A stretch of DNA of 55,968 bases, from IMG/VR virus record IMGVR_UViG_3300044815_000221, positions 1 to 55,968 of that record; one strand, 5' to 3'. A program made the position numbers and the translations under genes. Shown one piece after another: positions 47,783 to 55,708 of this stretch; positions within the stretch are counted from its first letter, which is position 1, and each line of letters opens with the position of its first letter. Under the pieces are notes generated by a model. It saw only the letters and a list, made by a program, of their open reading frames with translations, made no database searches and had not been told where the DNA came from. Source of the DNA: a virus.

Positions 47783-48406
47783 TCAACGACCTCCTTCATC
47801 ACTCTTCCGGTCAATGCCGAGGCGCGCTTTCAGGGCTGGAATTTCTTCACGAATCATCAGGCGCGAGACGCGCTGGACGCTGCCACGACCTTTGATTGCA
47901 CGCGTCGCCGCGATGGTCAAGAGGATCATCGTCAGAGAGTTGGCTTGTTTGAATGTGAGCATCGCGGGGCTGCTCTTGAACTTCTGTTTGACAAAACTTG
48001 CGCGTAATTCATCATCCCAAGCGAGACAGTTGAACAGCTTTTCAATCGTGTGCTGTTGCTCGCTGCTCGCCAGGTGAATGATCTCCGCACTCGCGTTGCC
48101 CGCATTGGCCGCAACGTTTGCGGCCTGGCTGTTCGGAAGCTGCGGCTGTGTCTCAAGGCGCGAGAGCGCATCGAGCACAAGGCCGAGTTGACGATCCGAG
48201 AGGTCGCGCATCGAAATGATTGCGCGCTTCGATTTCAAGGCATCGTTGATAAATGCGAGACGTTCATCGCGGATTTCTTCATCCGAGCAGAAACGCAAAT
48301 CTGTTCGCAGCTTTTTGAACTTCAAATGAATGGCCGCGATCATCCGGCTTCGCACCGAACGCTCGCTGCTGCCTGTTCCTGGACGTGCTTGACGTGCTGG
48401 CTGCAT
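47783..48406 (-). CDS. GemA/Mu gp16-like regulatory protein (DUF1018)
   Basis: A 207-aa protein. N-terminal AIHLKFKKLRTDLRFCSDEE and RDLSDRQLGLVLDALSRL match the gp16/GemA pattern of small helical units; the second part (QQHTIEKLFNCLAWDDELRA) repeats the theme. In Mu, GemA affects host gene expression and DNA topology. The position, between early genes and late genes, agrees. Confidence 0.7.
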   Translation of the reverse strand: MQPARQARPGTGSSERSVRSRMIAAIHLKFKKLRTDLRFCSDEEIRDERLAFINDALKSKRAIISMRDLSDRQLGLVLDALSRLETQPQLPNSQAANVAANAGNASAEIIHLASSEQQHTIEKLFNCLAWDDELRASFVKQKFKSSPAMLTFKQANSLTMILLTIAATRAIKGRGSVQRVSRLMIREEIPALKARLGIDRKSDEGGR

Positions 48407-48426
48407 TTTGGTTTTTCCTTTCTGAG

Positions 48427-48837
48427 TTATTCATCAAACTTCAACTGACCCTGCAAGGCCGGATAGTTTTGCTTGATGATGGTTGAGAGCGTGTGGAGTT
48501 CATCGAGAGCCTGCGCGCGAAAGCTCTCGATGAATGCCTCCATTTCTTCTACTGAACCGCACCACCAGTAGCCGGTGGGACTTTTCCGGCGCGCGAGGAT
48601 CGGAAAGCCGTGTTCCTTACGCAGCTTGCGAACGGTCTGCTTGACGACCCGCTCGCTGATTTGGAGGTTCAACTCGCTCCTGATTGAGACGATGACTTCC
48701 TTGATCCCAATCGGTCTGTGAGTTGTCGCAGTCAACAAAAGCGTCGCGACGAATTTCTCCAACTCGGTCAGTTCATGGCCGCGCAGGGGATTCAGCAACT
48801 CCGCTTCGTAAACTTCAAATTTCAACTGCGTATTCAT
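48427..48837 (-). CDS. Winged-helix DNA-binding protein
   Basis: A 136-aa protein. A central winged helix (PIGIKEVIVSIRSELNLQIS, ERVVKQTVRKLRKEHGFPIL, then ARRKSPTGYWWC as wing) and a C-terminal helix. The design resembles small phage regulators; it might be the middle-gene activator, but no Mor signature is visible. Confidence 0.6.
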   Translation of the reverse strand: MNTQLKFEVYEAELLNPLRGHELTELEKFVATLLLTATTHRPIGIKEVIVSIRSELNLQISERVVKQTVRKLRKEHGFPILARRKSPTGYWWCGSVEEMEAFIESFRAQALDELHTLSTIIKQNYPALQGQLKFDE

Positions 48838-48876
48838 CAGACAAAATCTCTCCGGCTCCGGTGCGTGCTACTCGCG

Positions 48877-49548
48877 TTAAGCGACCTGCGCGAATTCGTC
48901 GTAATCCGGCATCTGCCTCATGTGGTTGATGAATGACTGCCGCATCTCGGCAGCCATTTCCGTTGAGGATGAAACACCAAACTTGTCCTTCAACAATTTT
49001 CGATATTCAGAGACATCCTTCATGCCGCCAGGCAGATGTTTGATAAGACCCTTTTCGATTGCCAGCGCGTGAATCTGTTTCAGATCAAGATTCAGTTCAC
49101 GCACTGCTTCCACCTTTACCTGTCCGGCATCTTGGCCGAGATTTAAGTCGAGTGTGACGACGCCGCCAGGCCGGAGCGGATTGAATCCGGCTGCCGTCAA
49201 AACCGCGCCCACGGCGCGACCGGCAGCCAGCGCATGATCGTCAACGTCTTCGCGCTCGCGGACGGTCGCGATTCCGCAACGGCTGTATGAACGCCCGTTC
49301 TTGTCAATCACAGTGGCGCGGTGAACGATCTGATCGAGTTGTGGAATGTACTGGTCATAGCCTTCATCAATCGCCTGAAAGTTTTCCGACTGACGAGCGA
49401 TAGTGACCAGCGCTTCAGCCGAGAGCCAGGGTTCTTCCTGTTTCTTTTCGTTGAGGAACAGGACGCGCTCAGGGTCAATGTTGAATTTTTCCGCAAGCTC
49501 TTTTCTGATCTGTTCCTGTCTCAACGTTAGTGGTTGTGGTGATTTCAT
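48877..49548 (-). CDS. Hypothetical protein, possible recombination-type
   Basis: A 223-aa protein, ATG with GGAGAAAAG upstream. N-terminal helix, then EEPWLSAEALVTIARQ, a Y-x-x-Y region, VIDKNGRSYSRCGIATVRE and a helical C-terminus. The middle is faintly like ERF/Rad52-type annealing proteins, but this is weak. Position next to the MuB-like gene agrees with a DNA-metabolism role. Confidence 0.45.
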   Translation of the reverse strand: MKSPQPLTLRQEQIRKELAEKFNIDPERVLFLNEKKQEEPWLSAEALVTIARQSENFQAIDEGYDQYIPQLDQIVHRATVIDKNGRSYSRCGIATVREREDVDDHALAAGRAVGAVLTAAGFNPLRPGGVVTLDLNLGQDAGQVKVEAVRELNLDLKQIHALAIEKGLIKHLPGGMKDVSEYRKLLKDKFGVSSSTEMAAEMRQSFINHMRQMPDYDEFAQVA

Positions 49549-49769
49549 TTCTTTTCTCCTTCGGTCAAATGACGCTTCAATGCGCCACATAAAATTGATG
49601 CCAATTCAAAACTGCGGCCTCTACATCGGGAGCAACGTCCGTCCGCAGTAACGAACGTTTTGATGGGTAAAAGGTCATCGCCCGCGCAGTCGCCGCACAC
49701 GATCAACGTGGGCGTGACGAGCGGCGCGGAAGATGGCCGTGCGATTTGTTGTTGGAGTGCTGTTCTCAT
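49545..49769 (-). CDS. Small zinc-ribbon protein
   Basis: A 74-aa protein started at MRTALQQQ; CGDCAGDDLLP and CSRCRGRSFE supply four cysteines. The stop overlaps the next start by 4 bp. Unknown role. Confidence 0.52.
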   Translation of the reverse strand: MRTALQQQIARPSSAPLVTPTLIVCGDCAGDDLLPIKTFVTADGRCSRCRGRSFELASILCGALKRHLTEGEKK

Positions 49770-49803
49770 ATTCAAAGTGCATCCAAGTTGTGAAGCGTTT
49801 GCT

Positions 49804-50025
49804 TCATCCCTTCATCAGATTGAAAAGGGTTGTTGGCAGTTCAAATTCCTTCCCGCATTTGTCGCAGGTGATTTGGCCGCTATGACCAATTCGCTTGATG
49901 TCTTTCTTGTCCCAACCAAATGAATTTGGATAAGTCGGAGGCCGTTGTGGAGCGCGACAGTAAGGGCACGCGACTGTGACGATGACATCATCAATCTTGA
50001 AATCTGCTTTTCTTGCTCTACTCAT
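49804..50025 (-). CDS. Small zinc-ribbon protein
   Basis: A 73-aa protein with CPYCRAPQRPP and CDKCGKEFELP. It follows the MuB-like stop by four bases and is probably co-transcribed with it. Unknown function. Confidence 0.55.
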   Translation of the reverse strand: MSRARKADFKIDDVIVTVACPYCRAPQRPPTYPNSFGWDKKDIKRIGHSGQITCDKCGKEFELPTTLFNLMKG

Positions 50026-50029
50026 CTCT

Positions 50030-51040
50030 TCACCCTGTCATCAGCCTGCGACCGGCTGCGTTGAGAACTGCCTTGCGTGTGATCTGACCGCTTTCCAGAT
50101 CAGCCTGATTGACCTTCACGAGTTCGTTGTAGCGCGGGATAATCATGTCAACGTGGCGATGAATCCCGCCCGTCACACTGTAAATTTCAGCGATCTCTTC
50201 GGCAGTCGCGTTCGGCCCCAGAGCGCGTTCGACAATGCCTTTGACTTCGCCGAGCGAGAGTTCTTTGAGCGGGTAGTGCATCGCGACACGCGAAGAGAGT
50301 TGAGCGCGCACGTCCTCCGTCATGCGGCTTGTGGTGAACAGGTCATAGAGGTCTTTTGTGCCTAATAGGACGATGGGCACGCGCGCCACTTCCCAGATGT
50401 AGCAGATTGTGCCGAGGCTCTTTTCGTTCAAATAATTTGCTTGATCCACGAAGATTGGGCGCGCATTGCGCTTCAACTTTTCGGCGATGTTGTCTTCAAG
50501 TTTTGCCGTTGGCGGCTTGTCATCGAGGCCGAGCGCGCGTGCGATCTTCTGCACGAAATAGCGCGGCGTCACGTTGGTCGAGCAGAGAATGTTGATGGGC
50601 GATGTCTCCATCTTCCTGACGGAGTATTCGAGCAGGCAGCGTGACTTCCCAACGCCAGGCTTCGCGTACACGACCACGATCACGTTCTCTGAAATCGCTG
50701 TCTTGCAAGCGTGTTGAAATTGATTCCAGGAATGCGTTTCAACAAATTTGTTTGTGTAGCCGTGCCGCGCCGTGCCCTCGACCCGCTCTCGATAAGCCTG
50801 GATAGCTTTTTCGATAGTTGAGCTTTGAGGATTGACGCCCAACCCGCCGAATTCTTTCGATTGAAAATAAGTTCCTTCGAGATAGGCATCGAGCGCGGTC
50901 TTCGATTTGCCGATGTGATTCGACCTGGAGAGAATGTTCGTCGTCAGGTGTGGATGCGCGGCAATGTGACGCTCAAGCCAGAGCCGGAGGTCTTCATCGC
51001 CATGCTGCGGTTTCCCGACGATTGTTAATTTGTCATTCAT
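50030..51040 (-). CDS. MuB-like AAA+ ATPase, transposition target DNA activator
   Basis: A 336-aa protein, ATG after AAGGAGAA. N-terminal HTH (LSRSNHIGKSKTALDAYLEG), Walker A VVVYAKPGVGKSRCLLEY, Walker B-type IFVDQANYLNEKSL, sensor segment VLLGTKDLYDLF, and arginine-rich C-terminal AAA+ lid. MuB binds target DNA as ATP filament and stimulates MuA strand transfer. It follows the transposase region as in Mu, but four small genes lie between. Confidence 0.88.
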   Translation of the reverse strand: MNDKLTIVGKPQHGDEDLRLWLERHIAAHPHLTTNILSRSNHIGKSKTALDAYLEGTYFQSKEFGGLGVNPQSSTIEKAIQAYRERVEGTARHGYTNKFVETHSWNQFQHACKTAISENVIVVVYAKPGVGKSRCLLEYSVRKMETSPINILCSTNVTPRYFVQKIARALGLDDKPPTAKLEDNIAEKLKRNARPIFVDQANYLNEKSLGTICYIWEVARVPIVLLGTKDLYDLFTTSRMTEDVRAQLSSRVAMHYPLKELSLGEVKGIVERALGPNATAEEIAEIYSVTGGIHRHVDMIIPRYNELVKVNQADLESGQITRKAVLNAAGRRLMTG

Positions 51041-51077
51041 TGCAATTCTCCTTGAATTTTTGCAGTTGACCTGGCGG

Positions 51078-51135
51078 GAGGCTCGACGTATAAAGCGGAG
51101 TGGAAATTGTCTCCGGCTCATGTACGTCGAGCCTG
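51078..51135. promoter_or_regulatory. Inverted repeat upstream of the MuB-like gene
   Basis: AGGCTCGACGTA (51078-51089) and TACGTCGAGCCT (51124-51135) are perfect inverted 12-mers, with a nested GGCTC/GAGCC pair. They lie between the MuB-like start and the upstream stop. Could be an operator, or a long-loop mRNA hairpin controlling MuB expression. Confidence 0.5.
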
Positions 51136-51157
51136 CCTTTTGCTAAGGGTTCTCTCG

Positions 51158-51691
51158 TTAGCTGCGAGAGAGCCTTTTCTTTTTATTGCGCTCGATCAGG
51201 GTGCTATCCACGTCGAGCAATTCATCGCGGATTCTCATCAGTGCTTCGTCGTCCGCGATCTGCGACGCATCGCCCATCTCGGCGTATGTCTTGCCGACGA
51301 TAGCTGCAATCCGGTCGAGCACTTTCAGCACTTTGGTTGCGTATTCATCAGGCGTTTTGCCTGTTTCATCTTTCAAACCTTTCACCTCCTTTCCCCTTGA
51401 AATCATTCGTTCAATTCGTCGCCGGAGAGCATCAAACGCGGCACGCAGATTCTCTTCATTGACGACCGGCGCGGGCTGTGGCTTGAGCGCGGCTCTGACA
51501 CCTTCGGGATTTTCTTTGCCGCACTGGTTGCAAAAGATGTTGAGTGCACGCTGTTTCTTTTTCGGTTGAAAGAGCGGCCATGCTTTCCGCTCGCCACACA
51601 CAACGCAGAGCCGCAGCGCGTGTGCGCGCATCGCTCGCATCATTGGCGTGATCGTTCGCTTCTTTCCTAATCGTGTGCTGTTCATCATCAT
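51158..51691 (-). CDS. Zinc-finger hypothetical protein (177 aa)
   Basis: N-terminal basic zinc ribbon (LCVVCGERKAWPLF, then FCNQCGKENPEG) and a helical C-terminal half (FDALRRRIERMISRGKEVKG, DDEALMRIRDELLDVD). Lies between transposase and MuB-like genes. Unknown; perhaps a DNA-binding accessory of transposition. Confidence 0.58.
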   Translation of the reverse strand: MMMNSTRLGKKRTITPMMRAMRAHALRLCVVCGERKAWPLFQPKKKQRALNIFCNQCGKENPEGVRAALKPQPAPVVNEENLRAAFDALRRRIERMISRGKEVKGLKDETGKTPDEYATKVLKVLDRIAAIVGKTYAEMGDASQIADDEALMRIRDELLDVDSTLIERNKKKRLSRS

Positions 51692-51700
51692 TTCGACTTT

Positions 51701-51838
51701 TCACCGTTTGCCCAAACGCCAGACTTTTAGAAAATCTTCAATCACGGACGCGAGAATCGCGAACGGAGCGCAAACCAGAATTAGCGTGCCGAGATAGACC
51801 CAGGCGCTTGAAAAGATGAACTCAAATAGTTGAAGCAA
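51701..51838 (-). CDS. Small single-pass membrane protein (45 aa)
   Basis: TTG start eight bases after GGAGG; product mostly one transmembrane helix (WVYLGTLILVCAPFAILAS), then EDFLKVWRLGKR. Good ribosome site and tight packing support it. Unknown role; Mu encodes small toxic Kil-like proteins in this area. Confidence 0.5.
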   Translation of the reverse strand: MLQLFEFIFSSAWVYLGTLILVCAPFAILASVIEDFLKVWRLGKR

Positions 51839-51853
51839 GTCAGTGTCCTCCTT

Positions 51854-52090
51854 TCACCTGTTGTTAATGACATCGAACCTTTCAAGTGCTTCTTCGCACA
51901 TCCAGCAATTAGCAACGCCGCGACAATAGCTGCGCGTTTCGTAATCGCCCTCTGCTATCGCCGGAACGAAATGCGGACCACACACCGAACCCTTTCCAAC
52001 AAAGAAATGACGCTCGCTGCCGACCAGCAGGAGCACCCAACCGCGTGGTTCTTCAGTCGCTCGCGGTGCGATAGCTAAGGCTCTACTCAT
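51854..52090 (-). CDS. Hypothetical protein coupled to transposase
   Basis: A 78-aa protein started at MSRALAIAPR, whose ATG overlaps the transposase stop. It contains Cys/His residues (VCGPHF, SYCRGVANCWMCEEAL) that may bind a metal. Unknown. Confidence 0.5.
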   Translation of the reverse strand: MSRALAIAPRATEEPRGWVLLLVGSERHFFVGKGSVCGPHFVPAIAEGDYETRSYCRGVANCWMCEEALERFDVINNR

Positions 52091-54242
52091 CGAAATCAAA
52101 CTCCTTCACCTTTCCTGTGTCGGCTATTTCAAAGATCGAGTTATCAACGGCCACACTCGAAACTTGTTGTGCGCTCACCGAACGCGATTGCGGTACTGCG
52201 TGAATCTTCTTTCGGTCCATCCGTGTCATCATGTGAACCGGCGCGCCGCCACCGCCCGCCGCCACCACCGCCTCAATCACCTCAACCTCTTCTGGCTCGA
52301 TCAACGCCGCGACGCGATCCTCAGTCGTCTCTCCGCGCAGATTCGAGTGCGCCAGATAGGTGTACTCGCGCTGGAGCTTCCGTTCGTGCGCGCTCACTTC
52401 GGCGACAGTCTTCAACGTTTGCTTGTTGGGATTGATAAGCGAGGTGCGTGTGACGAGTTCGGCCTCGCAGATTGTGTTGTCAGGAAGAAAGACCCAGATG
52501 CGGCTGTAATCGTTGTCGTCGTATCTGAACTCGACGCGCTGCCCCTTGAACGAAGACATCTTCGGATGCAGGAACGACCAGCCCTTTTGAAAATATGTGA
52601 TCCCGTTCTTCCCGATCTCGCGGCTATCACTCTTCATGCACAGCAACGCCAGCGATTCAGCCGGAATCTCGAAGCGCGTCGGATACAACCGGCGCAACTC
52701 TTCGAGCGGCACGATACGCGCGCCGCCGAGCGTCGTTCGCTCGTGAACAGTTGAGTTGTGTTCGTGAATGAAGCCCGCGAGACCTTCGCGGTAATCGTCA
52801 ATCCTGATAAACGGGGACTCTTTACTTTTGCCTTTCAGGAAGCGTTGATGCTGCGCGTAATTCTCGCGATACTGGTCAGGCCGCTTGCTCGTCTCGCGCC
52901 CGCAAAAGCCATCGTTGATGAAAGTGTTTTGCTCCCAATCGGAGATGTCTCTATGAACACGCTCGACGGGTTTCTCTTTGGCGTTGTAACCGCGCGCCAG
53001 CAGATGCTTGACACCGAGATCATCGAGCAGTCCGACGCGACGCTGAACGCGCAAAACTTCCATCCCGCCATCAATCGCCGCCGCGTGTTCATGCACGTTG
53101 ATGACCTTGCCGTCCAAGTTGTGCGATTTGTAATCCTTACCTTGATCTGTGTAGAGGAAGCTCGCGTAACCATGATCAGGCCGCGACGGAGGCTGCGCGC
53201 CAAAGTTTCTGACGCCATCGGCATACGCCATTCCAATCGTCGTTGACGATGGCACGAGATCGAGATGCCAGCCCCAGATCAAATAGGTGCGAAGGTCCAA
53301 CCAGATTGTCAGCCAGGGACGCGCCACTGTTTTCCCGTCGCGCAAAAGCACCGCAACATCGCGCTCGCTGTGATCGCCGCAGAGAACCTGCAACGCTCCG
53401 AGGTCTGAATAGTCGCGCGGGACATAAGGAGAGAATTTTTGCGTGTAGGCTTTCTGGCCTTGCAACGTCGCGGCCTTCACAAGCTCAGGAATCTTGTCCC
53501 ACAGCCGGTAGAAATATGCTTCGCTCGGAATCGTCCACTTCTCCTGCGCGGCTCGCTTCTTCAACGCCTTGTGCAGATGACGTGCGCTGCGATAGTTGCG
53601 CCAGTATTTATTCACCCACTCGACGGCTCCTTCAGAGATGACTGCCTTGCGCCGATCACGTTTGTTTGTGTCCGTTTTAGGTTGGGATCGGAGGAAGGTC
53701 AGCAGCCCGTCTTTTCTGTATCTCCTCAACCAGCCATCGAGCGTGTAGGGTGAAGGGCATTGCGCCCTATGGGATTCACTCTCAAGAATGATTGCGTCCA
53801 TCGTCGTCGCCTGCGCGCACAGAGCCAGCACAGCCGGAACAAATTCAGAGACGCCCGTCGCCGGATTCGCACGACGCTTCGGCGAGATCGCGTCATAGCT
53901 TTCAACCACGCGCTTCATCTCCAGCGCGTAATCGAGCCATGCCTTTTGTTCTTCCGCCGACATACGTTTCAATGTCTCCGTCAACCTGTCATCATCAAGA
54001 CCATCACCGGCGACAACGGCCTGCGTCGCTGCCTCTGTGGTCTCTTCCTGAACCGTCGAACGCTGCGCCCAACGAAGCTGCAACTCCGGCGACAAACTCG
54101 CGAGCGCGACCTCGCGCAAAGGCTTTCCGTTGCGCCCGCGCTGCCCTGTCTCGCGCGATTGCCAATCGCCGGACGCGATTTTCATTCGCACCCAACGGTC
54201 AGTTATGCCTTGCTCGACAATTTCTTCCGGAGTCAGCCACAT
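52083..54242 (-). CDS. MuA-type DDE transposase
   Basis: A 719-aa transposase. N-terminal winged helix binding phage ends (residues 1-60; LTPEEIVEQGITDRWVRMKI). The catalytic RNase H-like core holds the acidic triad: VLCGDHSERD (about 286), YTDQGKDYK (about 366) and KPVERVHRDISDWE (about 430). A beta-barrel domain follows, and the C-terminal tail would bind MuB. It defines the element as transposable. The start codon is immediately preceded by a cluster of GTTCCGTTGGATT repeats. Confidence 0.93.
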   Translation of the reverse strand: MWLTPEEIVEQGITDRWVRMKIASGDWQSRETGQRGRNGKPLREVALASLSPELQLRWAQRSTVQEETTEAATQAVVAGDGLDDDRLTETLKRMSAEEQKAWLDYALEMKRVVESYDAISPKRRANPATGVSEFVPAVLALCAQATTMDAIILESESHRAQCPSPYTLDGWLRRYRKDGLLTFLRSQPKTDTNKRDRRKAVISEGAVEWVNKYWRNYRSARHLHKALKKRAAQEKWTIPSEAYFYRLWDKIPELVKAATLQGQKAYTQKFSPYVPRDYSDLGALQVLCGDHSERDVAVLLRDGKTVARPWLTIWLDLRTYLIWGWHLDLVPSSTTIGMAYADGVRNFGAQPPSRPDHGYASFLYTDQGKDYKSHNLDGKVINVHEHAAAIDGGMEVLRVQRRVGLLDDLGVKHLLARGYNAKEKPVERVHRDISDWEQNTFINDGFCGRETSKRPDQYRENYAQHQRFLKGKSKESPFIRIDDYREGLAGFIHEHNSTVHERTTLGGARIVPLEELRRLYPTRFEIPAESLALLCMKSDSREIGKNGITYFQKGWSFLHPKMSSFKGQRVEFRYDDNDYSRIWVFLPDNTICEAELVTRTSLINPNKQTLKTVAEVSAHERKLQREYTYLAHSNLRGETTEDRVAALIEPEEVEVIEAVVAAGGGGAPVHMMTRMDRKKIHAVPQSRSVSAQQVSSVAVDNSIFEIADTGKVKEFDFDE

Positions 54243-54243
54243 A

Positions 54244-54404
54244 GTTCCGTTGGATTGGGGAAATTCAGGGTTAAGGAGTTCCGTTGGATTGGCGGCATAA
54301 ATAATGGGCGGCGCGCCTTAAACTGTTGATTTTTTTTCATTTGCGCGACTTCCGTTGGATTTCAGGAGTTCCGTTGGATAGTTCCGTTGGAGTTCCGTTG
54401 GATT
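54244..54404. repeat. Six direct repeats of GTTCCGTTGGATT ahead of the transposase gene
   Basis: Copies start at about 54244, 54278, 54349, 54368, 54381 and 54392; three are spaced 11-13 bp and overlap the 3' end of the upstream regulator gene, where they encode its I-Q-R-N-S-N-G-T tail. Irregular spacing and location between regulators and transposase suggest protein-binding sites: repressor or Ner-like operators, or an internal activation sequence for MuA. Confidence 0.75.
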
Positions 54405-54871
54405 TGCTCCCGTTTGAAGGCCACGCGGCGCTGGTAATCAGCCGTCGCAATCTCTAAAAACATGCGAACGTTCTGCACAACGCGCTCGCCCGAACGATTC
54501 AACTCTTCCAACTCAGCCCACTCGATCACGCCATCTTCAAAGGCGTCCATGAACCGCTCGTAATGCCGCAGGTCATCGCGCACGGTCTGCGAGACCAGCT
54601 TCCCCAACTCGAACCCGTCAGGAATTTCCACCTTCGTTTCCTCACAGCACTCTTCAAGCGTGCGGATCAACGCGAGTGATCGAAACCGTTTGCACAAAAT
54701 TGGGAGTAATTCAGAGGGGAGAGAGCTTTTGCCGGAGCGGAAATTGTAAATCTGCCTGGCTTTCTTTCGAGTGAGGCTAGCGACTTCATTGACCAAATCT
54801 TCAAGCGTTAATCCTTCTTCTTTGGATATGCGCTTGAACTCTTCGTCCAGCGTGCGAGATAGCTGTTGCAT
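54362..54871 (-). CDS. Phage regulator, CII/CP76-like
   Basis: A 169-aa protein started at MQQLSRTLDEEFKRI, with GGAG upstream. HTH-type segment (LTLEDLVNEVASLTRKKARQ, then IYNFRSGKSSLPSELLPILC) and a helical C-terminal domain, similar in layout to CII/CP76 phage regulators. Its final residues are encoded by the direct repeats, so the C-terminus has a repetitive N-G-T-I-Q-R-N-S sequence. Confidence 0.62.
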   Translation of the reverse strand: MQQLSRTLDEEFKRISKEEGLTLEDLVNEVASLTRKKARQIYNFRSGKSSLPSELLPILCKRFRSLALIRTLEECCEETKVEIPDGFELGKLVSQTVRDDLRHYERFMDAFEDGVIEWAELEELNRSGERVVQNVRMFLEIATADYQRRVAFKREQIQRNSNGTIQRNS

Positions 54872-54920
54872 TCGGGAGTCTCCTTTTGCAATGGATGCAA
54901 AGTCAGTTTGAGGATAAAAA

Positions 54921-55148
54921 TTAAGCAGCTTTTTTCCGGCGACTCGGGAAAAGCTGCTCAACGTTAATGCCGAACTCGTCGGCCAATAAGTCTTGAAGCA
55001 CTGGATACTCGCGCACTCCGCGAAGGCACATGGATACCTCTTCGCGCCTGACTTCGCGGCGAAGAATTCCAGAAAACGCCCGCGCCAGATTACTGATCGT
55101 TCTATGGCGGCTACGGAGAACCAGAATTTTTCTCTCTAATGGGGACAT
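54921..55148 (-). CDS. Ner-like early regulator
   Basis: A 75-aa protein, first gene of the early transcript. The sequence HRTISNLARAFSGILRREVR then GVREYPVLQDLLADEFGINV and QLFPSRRKK follows the Ner/Nlp layout (final P-S-R). In Mu, Ner turns down early and repressor promoters. Its start lies beside the repressor operator. Confidence 0.62.
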   Translation of the reverse strand: MSPLERKILVLRSRHRTISNLARAFSGILRREVRREEVSMCLRGVREYPVLQDLLADEFGINVEQLFPSRRKKAA

Positions 55149-55158
55149 AAGTTGTGCT

Positions 55159-55176
55159 ATGTTCCGAACGGAACAT
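55159..55176. promoter_or_regulatory. Palindromic operator between repressor and early genes
   Basis: ATGTTCCG-AA-CGGAACAT, 8-bp arms, in the divergent control region. Its half-site GTTCCG is also the first six bases of the direct repeats upstream of the transposase, suggesting that one protein sees both. Confidence 0.7.
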
Positions 55177-55225
55177 AAATGATAGTAGTGTATTGCTTAA
55201 CTTTTGGCAAGAGGAAAGTTTTGTA

Positions 55226-55708
55226 TTGCTAAACCCGCCGGGCTTCTTCAAAAGAGTGTGTGAGGCTCTCAATGTGCCCCCTGGCAGGGGCGCAAAGGCA
55301 AAAGTAGCGAAAATTTTAGGTATATCGAAGAGTTCAGCAGGTTTTTGGGAAGAAGGTAAGATGCCAGGCATGAGCGGCCTTGAGAACGTGGCGCATGTCT
55401 CAAAGTTAAGCGGAGCTTCACTTCATTGGTTGCTTACTGGGGAAGGGCAGAAATATGTAAGAGATATTTCTGAGTATTCATTAGAAGACCTTTGGAAGCA
55501 GTTATCTACTCTTATTCATGAATTACCTGAAGCAAAAAGAGAATCTCTAATCTTAAGATTGATCGCTGATCTCATAAGTGAGGTTGAGATTCAGAAAAAA
55601 TCTAAAGGACATGGGTTTAGCGATGTAAGTCCAGTATTAATGAAAATTGCTGCTAGTAAAATCAGACGACCTCGAACGATTTCCAAAGAAGAGCCGAAGG
55701 ATGAATGA
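55226..55708 (+). CDS. CI-type phage repressor
   Basis: About 160 aa from a TTG with GAGGAAA upstream; the frame is open further up to a GTG at 55154, but that would place the start over the operator. N-terminal HTH: FFKRVCEALNVPPGRGAKAK, VAKILGISKSSAGFWEEGKM and LSGASLHWLLTGEG, as in Bacteriophage CI repressor domains. The C-terminal part is helical, without an S24 peptidase. It is transcribed away from the early genes, in the position of Mu c. Confidence 0.8.
   Translation: MLNPPGFFKRVCEALNVPPGRGAKAKVAKILGISKSSAGFWEEGKMPGMSGLENVAHVSKLSGASLHWLLTGEGQKYVRDISEYSLEDLWKQLSTLIHELPEAKRESLILRLIADLISEVEIQKKSKGHGFSDVSPVLMKIAASKIRRPRTISKEEPKDE

Noticed and set aside
51140-51180. Terminator hairpin GGTTCTCTCG/CGAGAGAGCC followed by T-rich sequence
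   Set aside because: The T-run is on the plus strand, but no plus-strand gene ends here; on the minus strand no U-tract follows. It overlaps the end of a minus-strand gene, so I do not call it a terminator.
54244-54404. CRISPR array
   Set aside because: Repeats are only 13 bp, spacing is 11 to 71 bp, there are no spacer-like unique units of equal length and no cas genes.
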